From positions 1-12,890 of the forward strand of contig CALFDA010000027.1 in the NCBI GenBank assembly GCA_937950605.1: a stretch of 12,890 nucleotides of DNA. Direction: 5' to 3'. The notes below the pieces were generated by a model that had not been told where the DNA came from, searched no databases, and was given only the letters and a program-made list of their open reading frames with translations. Made by a program: the position numbers and the translations under genes. Numbering within the stretch: the stretch's first letter is position 1; every line of letters begins with the position of its first letter. This DNA is from an uncultured PS1 clade bacterium (GTDB lineage: Bacteria > Pseudomonadota > Gammaproteobacteria > PS1 > Pseudothioglobaceae). Positions 8,260 to 12,890 of this stretch are shown here, piece after piece.

Positions 8260-9699
8260 CTAAAACTCTTCTGCGTCGAAATTTACCCCACTATTAGCAT
8301 AGGCTGCATCTATCATTGCATCATCGGGGATATTTTGTGTCATTGAATTAGGTGCTAAATCTTCAAAGCGTGTATATTGACTAATCCAAGCAAGTTTGAT
8401 GTTGCCAGTTTCGCCATTGCGATGTTTGGCAATTTTTAAATCTGCTTTGCCAATTTCTTCGGGGTTGCTGTAATTTTCCTCATGATATTGCTCATCGCGA
8501 TAAACAAATGCAACAATATCCGCATCTTGCTCAATCGAGCCTGATTCACGCAAATCCGCCATTTGCGGTATACGTCCTTTATTGGCTTTGGGGCGCGATT
8601 CAACACCGCGATTAAGTTGCGATAGAGCAATTACAGGCACGCCAATTTCTTTGGCTAGTGCTTTAAGTGAGCGTGAGATTTTAGATATTTCTTGTGTGCG
8701 GTTCTCATTTCTATCATACACTGTCATCAATTGTAAATAATCAACCATTATTAATGCTAATTCGGGATACTGTCTTTTGATGCGACGCGCTTTTGCGCGC
8801 ACCTCGGTTGGACTAACAGATGGCGTTTCATCAATTAGAATATTGTTTTCTTCTATTGCCTTGGTGGCATGTGCAAAACTACCCCAATCGGTTTCTGTCA
8901 TTTCTCCAGAGCGAATTTTTCTACTATCAATATGACCAAAAGCAGAAATTATTCTAAGCACTAATGTATCAATTGGCATTTCTAGTGAAAATACTAATAC
9001 GGGTTTGCTTTGCTCAATTGCCACATTGCTAACAATATTCATTGCCAAAGCGGTTTTACCCATCGATGGACGACCTGCAATAATAATTAAATCTCCATTT
9101 TGCAAGCCCGAGGTTTTTTTATCTAATTCGCTAAAACCAGTTGCTAGCCCTGTTAATCCGCCTTGATTCTCTGCCCATTTGTGTGCTAAATTCGTTACAT
9201 CTTTAACTACCTCTTTAACATTCACAACATCTTGTTTGCCGCGATTGATTTGTTCTGCAATAGAAAATATTTTTTGCTCAGATAAGTCGATTAACTCTTG
9301 TAATTCTATGTCTTTTGGGTTGTAAGCTTTATTAGCAATTTCATTACTAATTTGAATCAATTGCCTATAAACCGATAACTTGCGTACATGTTTAGCATAG
9401 GCTTGAATATTAGAAATACTTGGGGTGTCGTCAGCAATTTGTGCCAGATAAGAAAAACCACCTACAGTCTCTTCGTCAGCAGTTTTTTTTAATCTTTCTT
9501 TAACCGTGAGAATATCTGCAGGTTGCTCATGTTCTAATAAAAATTCAATTGCTTGAAAAATAATGCGGTGTGAGGCATTATAAAAATCGTTTGCATTTAG
9601 TATGTCTGCTACTTGTTCCCAAGATTCGTTATTTAATAGCAAACCACCGAGCACCGATTGCTCTGATTCGGTTGAATTTGGGGGTATAGTGTTTTGCAT
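8260..9699 (-). CDS. dnaB: Replicative DNA helicase DnaB
   Basis: The ring-shaped 5'-3' helicase of the replication fork, also the binding platform for primase. The 479-residue product has the N-terminal DnaB domain (about 8-110) and a RecA-like domain from about 180. Visible motifs are Walker A GRPSMGKT (209-216), SLEM with Glu240, Walker B LIMVDYLQL (316-324), SQLNRGVE (360-367), DLRESGSIEQDADIV (382-396) and KHRNGETG (425-432) with the presumed arginine finger Arg427. I chose ATG 9699, which gives MQNTIPPNSTESEQSVLGG close to the family start; a TTG at 9708 would add only three residues. No clear Shine-Dalgarno sequence is present. No intein interrupts the Walker motifs. A strong hairpin lies just upstream. 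Confidence 0.98.
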   Translation of the reverse strand: MQNTIPPNSTESEQSVLGGLLLNNESWEQVADILNANDFYNASHRIIFQAIEFLLEHEQPADILTVKERLKKTADEETVGGFSYLAQIADDTPSISNIQAYAKHVRKLSVYRQLIQISNEIANKAYNPKDIELQELIDLSEQKIFSIAEQINRGKQDVVNVKEVVKDVTNLAHKWAENQGGLTGLATGFSELDKKTSGLQNGDLIIIAGRPSMGKTALAMNIVSNVAIEQSKPVLVFSLEMPIDTLVLRIISAFGHIDSRKIRSGEMTETDWGSFAHATKAIEENNILIDETPSVSPTEVRAKARRIKRQYPELALIMVDYLQLMTVYDRNENRTQEISKISRSLKALAKEIGVPVIALSQLNRGVESRPKANKGRIPQMADLRESGSIEQDADIVAFVYRDEQYHEENYSNPEEIGKADLKIAKHRNGETGNIKLAWISQYTRFEDLAPNSMTQNIPDDAMIDAAYANSGVNFDAEEF

Positions 9700-9716
9700 G
9701 AGCCACAAAAAGATAT

Positions 9717-9743
9717 AAAAAAAGCCTCAAAAGAGGTTTTTTT
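9717..9743 (-). terminator. Terminator-like hairpin in front of dnaB
   Basis: CCTC (9725-9728) pairs with GAGG (9733-9736) around an AAAA loop, flanked by seven A on one side and seven T on the other, so it has the form of an intrinsic terminator in both directions. It lies 17 bp before the dnaB ATG and after the stronger rplI hairpin. It may be a back-up terminator for the ribosomal operon or an attenuator in the dnaB leader. Confidence 0.75.
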
Positions 9744-9797
9744 ATTTTAACTGATTTGTTTAATCTTTGGTTGTTTTGTAATTAATCAAATACAGTA

Positions 9798-9835
9798 GAT
9801 ATTAAAAAACCCTCATTAAGAAGGTTTTTAATATC
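9798..9835 (-). terminator. Hairpin terminator after rplI
   Basis: On the - strand, GATATTAAAAACC (9835-9823) pairs with the later GGGTTTTTTAATATC (9812-9798), a long stem with a single bulge and a loop of about 10 bases, and the T run is part of the right arm. It begins 12 bp after the rplI stop. It is suited to end the rpsF-rpsR-rplI transcript. Confidence 0.8.
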
Positions 9836-9847
9836 AGTCGTAAGTTG

Positions 9848-10303
9848 TTATTTTATTTTTTCCGTGGCTTCAACCACCACCTTAATATCAGCTGATATAT
9901 CAGCATGTAATACCACATTAACATCATATTCACCAACGTGATGAATAACCTCAGACAAGTTGATTTCACGTTTTTTAACTTTATGACCTGTTGTTGCTAA
10001 ACTTGCAACAATATCTGCGGTTGTTACAGACCCAAATAACTTACCTTTTTCACTAGCATTTGCTTTAATTACACAAACTGCGCCTGCCATAGCGTTTGCC
10101 TTATTTTGTGCTATTTTAATCGCTGCTTGCTCTTTTGCTTCTAGTTCAGCTCTTATGCTTTCAAACTCTGCTAGATTAGCCTTTGTTGCTGGTTTTGCCT
10201 TGCCCTGTGGAATGAGAAAATTACGCGCATAACCCGCTTTAACATTTGCCACATCGCCTAGACCGCCCATTTTCCCGATTGTCTCTAATAAAATTACTTG
10301 CAT
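9848..10303 (-). CDS. rplI: 50S ribosomal protein L9
   Basis: Structural protein of the large ribosomal subunit that binds 23S rRNA near the L1 stalk base. The 151-residue product is close to the usual length (about 149). It starts MQVILLETIGKMGGLGD and contains VKAGYARNFLIPQGKA (21-36), the signature region, followed by the long connecting helix (about 42-75) and the C-terminal domain with GKLFGSVTTADI (86-97). GGAGATC lies before its ATG in the 9-bp gap after rpsR. It is the last gene of the ribosomal operon and is followed by a strong hairpin. Confidence 0.98.
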   Translation of the reverse strand: MQVILLETIGKMGGLGDVANVKAGYARNFLIPQGKAKPATKANLAEFESIRAELEAKEQAAIKIAQNKANAMAGAVCVIKANASEKGKLFGSVTTADIVASLATTGHKVKKREINLSEVIHHVGEYDVNVVLHADISADIKVVVEATEKIK

Positions 10304-10312
10304 AATGATCTC

Positions 10313-10567
10313 CTATTTTTTGTGCTTGTCGGTGTAAGGAATCAGCGCTAGGAATCTGGCACGCTTGATTGCAGTGGTTAATTGGCGTTGAAATTTAGTG
10401 CTTGTGCCTGTCATTCTTGATGGTGTAATTTTGCCACTCTCATCAATGTTTTTTAGCAAAATATCCACATCTTTATAGTCAATTTCTTTAACTCCCGCTG
10501 CGGTGAAACGACAAAAATTGTTGGTTTTAATTTGGGGTCTGCGTTTTCTTTTTTGTTGCTTAGCCAT
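10313..10567 (-). CDS. rpsR: 30S ribosomal protein S18
   Basis: Small-subunit protein that pairs with S6 on the 16S rRNA platform. The 84-residue product has a basic N-terminus, then CRFTAAGVKEIDYKDVDIL (19-37), ESGKITPSRMTGT (43-55), and the conserved end with QRQLTTAIKRARFLALIPYT (60-79). It is about nine residues longer than E. coli S18, mostly in the N-terminal basic tail. GGAGATT precedes the start. It follows rpsF by 10 bp, and the priB gene that sits between them in enterobacteria is absent, as in many other gammaproteobacteria. Confidence 0.98.
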   Translation of the reverse strand: MAKQQKRKRRPQIKTNNFCRFTAAGVKEIDYKDVDILLKNIDESGKITPSRMTGTSTKFQRQLTTAIKRARFLALIPYTDKHKK

Positions 10568-10577
10568 ACATAATCTC

Positions 10578-10925
10578 CTATTTTATATTCTTATTCTCAT
10601 TTGAATCTTTGGCTTTCATCATTACCGAAGGCTTGGTAATTGCTGATTTTTTAGAAATGACTAAGTTTCTTAAAATCGCATCGTTAAAACGGAAGTTGTA
10701 ATTCAATTTATCAAGCGTTTCTTGAGTGCATTCAATGTTTAACATTAAATAATGTGCTTTGTAAATTTTGTTAATTGGATAAGCAAGGTGTTTGCGACCC
10801 CAGTCCTCTTCGCGGTGAACTTTGCCGCCATCAGAACTAATCATATCTCTATATTTGCTTATCATCGTCTCAACCTGTTCGGATTGGTCAGGATGCACAA
10901 TCAGCGTAATCTCATAATGTCTCAT
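10578..10925 (-). CDS. rpsF: 30S ribosomal protein S6
   Basis: Small-subunit protein that binds 16S rRNA together with S18. The 115-residue product begins MRHYEITLIVHPDQSEQV and shows GGKVHREEDWGRKHLAYPI (33-51) and the conserved strand with HYLMLNIE (58-65), all standard for S6. The charged C-terminal tail is shorter than in E. coli. AAGGAG lies eight bases before the ATG. First gene of the operon. Its leader of about 65 nt carries a hairpin followed by a T-rich stretch, so the operon may be controlled by attenuation. Confidence 0.98.
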   Translation of the reverse strand: MRHYEITLIVHPDQSEQVETMISKYRDMISSDGGKVHREEDWGRKHLAYPINKIYKAHYLMLNIECTQETLDKLNYNFRFNDAILRNLVISKKSAITKPSVMMKAKDSNENKNIK

Positions 10926-10947
10926 GAGTATTTCTCCTTATGGTTTA

Positions 10948-10984
10948 TTAAAAATAAGCTTGCTAAGTTGTTACCTAGTCAAGC
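10948..10984 (-). promoter_or_regulatory. Attenuator-like hairpin in the rpsF leader
   Basis: On the - strand GCTTG-A-CTA (10984-10976) pairs with TAG-CAAGC (10965-10958): an 8-bp stem with a one-base bulge and a 10-base loop. It is followed by TTATTTTTAA. It starts about six bases after the predicted transcription start, so it sits wholly in the 5' leader of the ribosomal operon. The CCG element of the known S6:S18-binding leader is not apparent in its loop. Confidence 0.5.
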
Positions 10985-10996
10985 AAGGGAGCGCTT

Positions 10997-11024
10997 ATTA
11001 TACACTCATGCCCCTTTATTGCAA
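10997..11024 (-). promoter_or_regulatory. Promoter of the rpsF-rpsR-rplI operon
   Basis: On the - strand, TTGCAA (11024-11019) and a perfect TATAAT (11002-10997) are separated by 16 bp, a good sigma-70 type match. The predicted start near 10990 gives a leader of about 65 nt before the rpsF start codon. Confidence 0.75.
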
Positions 11025-11047
11025 TTAAAGGCGATATGATATACAAT
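11019..11047 (+). promoter_or_regulatory. Promoter of the T5orf172-domain gene
   Basis: TTGCAA (11019-11024) is followed after 17 bp by TACAAT (11042-11047). The -35 box is the same palindromic TTGCAA used on the opposite strand by the ribosomal operon. The predicted start near 11054 leaves a leader of about 15 nt containing only the ribosome-binding site, which favours translation from 11069 rather than 11036. Confidence 0.6.
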
Positions 11048-11068
11048 CAACAGGATAGGGGAGTCATT

Positions 11069-11686
11069 ATGCAAAAAGATAAAGAAATCGTTTATATTTT
11101 GACCAATCCAGCAATGGAAGGTTATATAAAAATAGGTCATACTACCAAAAACTTATCGCAAAGACTCAAAGATCTTGACAATACCAGTATCCCTATGCCT
11201 TTTGAGTGTGAATTTGCCATTGAAGTTGATGATGCAAAACAAGCGGAAAGATTAATGCATGAGGCTTTTGATAATATGAGGGTTAATCCTCGCAGAGAGT
11301 TTTTTGAAATGAGCCCAACAGGAGCCATTGCAGCGTTGAGACTAACAGGTGGCGAAGAGGTTGATTTGCATGCAGACGAATCTTTAGATGCCTCAGATGT
11401 TGAGGTGCGAGAAAAATTGAAAAGAAGAAAACCGTTTAATTTTACGATGCTTGGTATTGTCATAGGCAGTGAGTTATATTTCAAACTAGACCCAGATATA
11501 AAATGCATAGTTAAAGGCAATAATAAAGTAGAATTTGAAGAAAATGAGACAAGCCTATCAGGTTCTGCTATTACCTTGTTAAGAAAGAAATTTGGTTATA
11601 AACTTACAAATGCAAGTGGAGCTGATTATTGGTGTTTTGATGGTGAAACTCTATATGCAAGACGCATAAGGCTTGAAAATGAGTAA
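11069..11686 (+). CDS. T5orf172 (GIY-YIG-like) domain protein
   Basis: The 205-residue product opens with a compact T5orf172-type domain, a branch of the GIY-YIG nuclease superfamily: VYIL at 8-11, YIKIGHTT at 19-26, Arg32-Leu33, Glu60, His64 and REFFE at 76-80. A charged linker (about 97-122) leads to a second domain (about 124-200) with G-x-x-L near 133-136, SLSGSA at 162-167 and a GADYWCFDGETL stretch at 184-195. This pattern resembles the RAMA domain found in restriction and modification proteins, but that is my inference. Start ATG 11069 has GGGGAG five bases upstream; an ATG at 11036 lies before the predicted transcription start. It may be a DNA-binding or cutting protein linked to the methylase gene downstream. 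Enzymatic activity is unproven. Confidence 0.8.
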   Translation: MQKDKEIVYILTNPAMEGYIKIGHTTKNLSQRLKDLDNTSIPMPFECEFAIEVDDAKQAERLMHEAFDNMRVNPRREFFEMSPTGAIAALRLTGGEEVDLHADESLDASDVEVREKLKRRKPFNFTMLGIVIGSELYFKLDPDIKCIVKGNNKVEFEENETSLSGSAITLLRKKFGYKLTNASGADYWCFDGETLYARRIRLENE

Positions 11687-11717
11687 GATGCCCGAGGTTA
11701 AGCATATATAGTAATTG

Positions 11718-11749
11718 GCGCAAAAAATAGATATATTTTGTGCGTTTTT
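11718..11749 (+). terminator. Intrinsic terminator after the T5orf172 gene
   Basis: GCGCAAAA (11718-11725) pairs with TTTTGTGC (11736-11743), eight pairs including one G-U, with a 10-base loop. It is followed by G and five T (11745-11749). It starts 31 bp after the stop codon and separates this gene from the methylase gene. Confidence 0.7.
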
Positions 11750-11828
11750 GAATAGTGTTATTAACAGCATATAGCGGGTTTTTGAGAGTTTTCAACAGTA
11801 AGGCAAGATGTGGAAAGATTATCCATAC

Positions 11829-11855
11829 TTGAAAGACTGAAAAAGGGGATATAAA
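11829..11855 (+). promoter_or_regulatory. Candidate promoter for the methylase gene
   Basis: TTGAAA (11829-11834) and TATAAA (11850-11855) are spaced by 15 bp, shorter than the 16-18 bp optimum. If used, transcription would start near 11862, just inside the first tandem repeat, so the whole repeat block would be leader RNA. Other AT-rich boxes inside the repeats could serve instead. Confidence 0.3.
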
Positions 11856-11856
11856 A

Positions 11857-11962
11857 CAACATAGTTTAATACCTATATCGCAAAACCATAAAAAAAGCAA
11901 CATAGCTTAATACCTATATCGCAAAACCACAAAAAAAGCAACATAGATTAATACCTATGTTG
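11857..11962 (+). repeat. 41-bp tandem direct repeats, two full copies and one partial
   Basis: Copies at 11857-11897 and 11898-11938 match at 39 of 41 positions, differing only by T/C at two sites. A third copy from 11939 matches 19 of 20 bases and then diverges. Each begins CAACATAG, continues through TTAATACCTAT, and the full copies end in an A-rich run and G. In the third copy CAACATAG (11939-11946) and CTATGTTG (11955-11962) form a perfect 8-bp inverted repeat. The block lies 46 bp before the methylase start codon. There are no unique spacers, so it is not a CRISPR array. Confidence 0.9.
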
Positions 11963-12008
11963 AAAAAATAAAAGAATTTAACCACACAAAAAATCAAAAA
12001 ACCACATT

Positions 12009-12890
12009 ATGAAAATAAGCCAAATACTGCAAGATACCAACTACAAACTAACCCGATTTAAACCCGAATACATTACAGAAATAGAATCGCTTATTTTTCA
12101 AAAAGAGCACAGAGGCAAGCAGGCAAATTTTATAAATTGCTTAGTGCGTAAAAAAGCTATTCAAATCAAACCAGAAGAAGTTATAAGACAGTTGTTTTTA
12201 TTATCTTTGCATAAAAATTATGCTTATCCTTATAGCCGTATGCAAGTTGAATTTTCAGTTTATTTTGGCAGAGAAGTTAAAAGGGCTGATATTGTTATTA
12301 TGGACAAACTTCAGCCAACAATTCCCTATATTATCGTAGAAGTTAAAAAACCAACATTAAAAGATGGCAAAGAGCAATTAAAAAGTTATTGTAATTCTAC
12401 TGGCGCCACAATGGCTGTTTGGAGTAATGGTGACCAAAATATTTATTATCATCGTAAAGACCCAAATTATTTCGAGCCAATCCCTGATATTCCGCTTGCA
12501 ACCCAACAATTAAGAGATGTTTTAAAAGAGCAATTTACTATTGATGATTTAATCCAAAAAGACATTTTAAAAACCCAAAAACGCAGCCTTAAAAATATTG
12601 TGCTCGATATGGAAGATGAGGTTTTAGCAAATGCAGGGGTTGATGTATTTGAAGAAGTTTTTAAACTAATTTTTATTAAACTTTTTGATGAATTACAAAA
12701 CACTAGAAAACTCACCAAAACCCTAGAATTTAGAAACTATGGCGAGAGCGATAGCGAATTAAAACAAAAAATAGAAAAATTATTTACTGATGCCAAACAA
12801 AAATGGGACGGTATTTTTGAACAAGACGATACGATAGAACTAACCCCATCACATTTATCAGTTTGCGTATCGTCCTTACAAGATGTAAAG
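12009..12890 (+). CDS. HsdR_N nuclease-N6 DNA methylase fusion, 5' part
   Basis: Partial: 294 codons are open to the window edge with no stop. Residues about 20-165 match the HsdR_N type of PD-(D/E)XK nuclease domain: Glu57 before the core, Asp94 in RADIVI, and Glu111 and Lys113 in IIVEVKKP, with Gln123 in EQLKSY downstream. Residues about 185-294 (KRSLKNIV, then VFEEVFKLIFIKLFDELQ at 213-230) look like the helical N-terminal part of HsdM-type N6-adenine methylases, so the missing part should hold the SAM-binding and NPPY motifs. Likely a single-chain restriction-modification enzyme, or a methylase subunit of a type I-like system. ATG 12009 is the only reasonable start; an in-frame stop is at 11979 and no Shine-Dalgarno sequence is seen. 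Confidence 0.85.
   Translation, partial: MKISQILQDTNYKLTRFKPEYITEIESLIFQKEHRGKQANFINCLVRKKAIQIKPEEVIRQLFLLSLHKNYAYPYSRMQVEFSVYFGREVKRADIVIMDKLQPTIPYIIVEVKKPTLKDGKEQLKSYCNSTGATMAVWSNGDQNIYYHRKDPNYFEPIPDIPLATQQLRDVLKEQFTIDDLIQKDILKTQKRSLKNIVLDMEDEVLANAGVDVFEEVFKLIFIKLFDELQNTRKLTKTLEFRNYGESDSELKQKIEKLFTDAKQKWDGIFEQDDTIELTPSHLSVCVSSLQDVK

Larger units (their letters stand above)
11687..12008 (+). other. 322-bp non-coding stretch before the methylase gene
   Basis: No convincing gene is present on either strand. It holds a terminator close to the upstream gene, about 80 bp without clear features (11750-11828), a weak promoter candidate, a block of 41-bp tandem repeats, and an A-rich leader running into the next start codon. 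An in-frame TAA at 11979 limits the downstream gene to the ATG at 12009. Confidence 0.7.

Noticed and set aside
9700..9708. TTG start for dnaB
   Set aside because: It adds only three residues, has no ribosome-binding site, and a standard ATG follows at 9699.
10948..10984. Classical S6:S18-binding leader RNA
   Set aside because: The conserved CCG element is not visible in the hairpin, so only a generic attenuator-like structure is reported.
10752..11039. 95-codon open frame on the + strand
   Set aside because: It is antisense to rpsF and runs through both divergent promoters, so it is a shadow frame.
11036..11068. Upstream ATG start for the T5orf172 gene
   Set aside because: It lacks a ribosome-binding site, overlaps the likely -10 box, and the ATG at 11069 has GGGGAG at ideal spacing.
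11137..11520. 127-codon open frame on the - strand
   Set aside because: It is antisense to the T5orf172 gene, which has a promoter, ribosome site and domain match; the antisense product is low-complexity and serine-rich.
11604..11903. 99-codon open frame on the - strand across the repeats
   Set aside because: It spans the terminator and part of the tandem repeats, overlaps the end of the T5orf172 gene, and resembles no known protein.
11857..11962. CRISPR array
   Set aside because: The repeat units are contiguous at a fixed 41-bp period with no unique spacers, and no cas gene is nearby.

Overview
The window is AT-rich bacterial DNA with tightly packed genes. The protein sequences and gene order are gammaproteobacterial: rpsF-rpsR-rplI followed by dnaB-alr, cpdA next to a YqiB-type DUF1249 gene, and hisS-yfgM-der. 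The low GC, short spacers and overlapping genes would fit a streamlined marine lineage such as the sulfur-oxidising SUP05/Thioglobus group or its invertebrate symbionts. That placement is an inference from general impression, not a search result.

Layout. Positions 1-236 hold no gene, only a hairpin. A leftward fic gene (237-1715) encodes a predicted AMP-transferring enzyme. It is separated from the core block by a 129-bp spacer with a nested inverted repeat. From 9699 down to 1845 runs one long leftward block: dnaB, alr, cpdA, a DUF1249 gene, a cytosolic-type 5'-nucleotidase gene, hisS, yfgM and der. Several genes overlap by 4-16 bp, suggesting co-transcription and translational coupling. Upstream of it (10925-9848, leftward) lies the ribosomal operon rpsF-rpsR-rplI, ending in a clear hairpin. 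A second terminator-like hairpin sits only 17 bp before dnaB.

At about 11.0 kb the strand and gene content change. A divergent promoter region, with a shared palindromic TTGCAA box, separates the ribosomal operon from a rightward accessory segment. That segment holds a T5orf172 (GIY-YIG-like) protein gene with its own terminator, then a 322-bp non-coding stretch with 41-bp tandem repeats. It ends with the first 294 codons of a large protein joining an HsdR_N-type PD-(D/E)XK nuclease domain to what looks like the start of an N6-adenine DNA methylase. This gene runs off the right edge.

How the genes work together. The core block covers ribosome building (S6, S18, L9, Der), replication (DnaB), translation (HisRS), cell wall precursor supply (Alr), nucleotide turnover (CpdA, 5'-nucleotidase) and inner-membrane protein biogenesis (YfgM). 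The right end looks like the edge of a restriction-modification or defence locus next to conserved housekeeping genes. The most notable signals are the nuclease-methylase fusion, the repeats before it, the back-to-back promoters, the hairpins in the dnaB and rpsF leaders, and the absence of bamB between yfgM and der. No complete new system can be demonstrated here.
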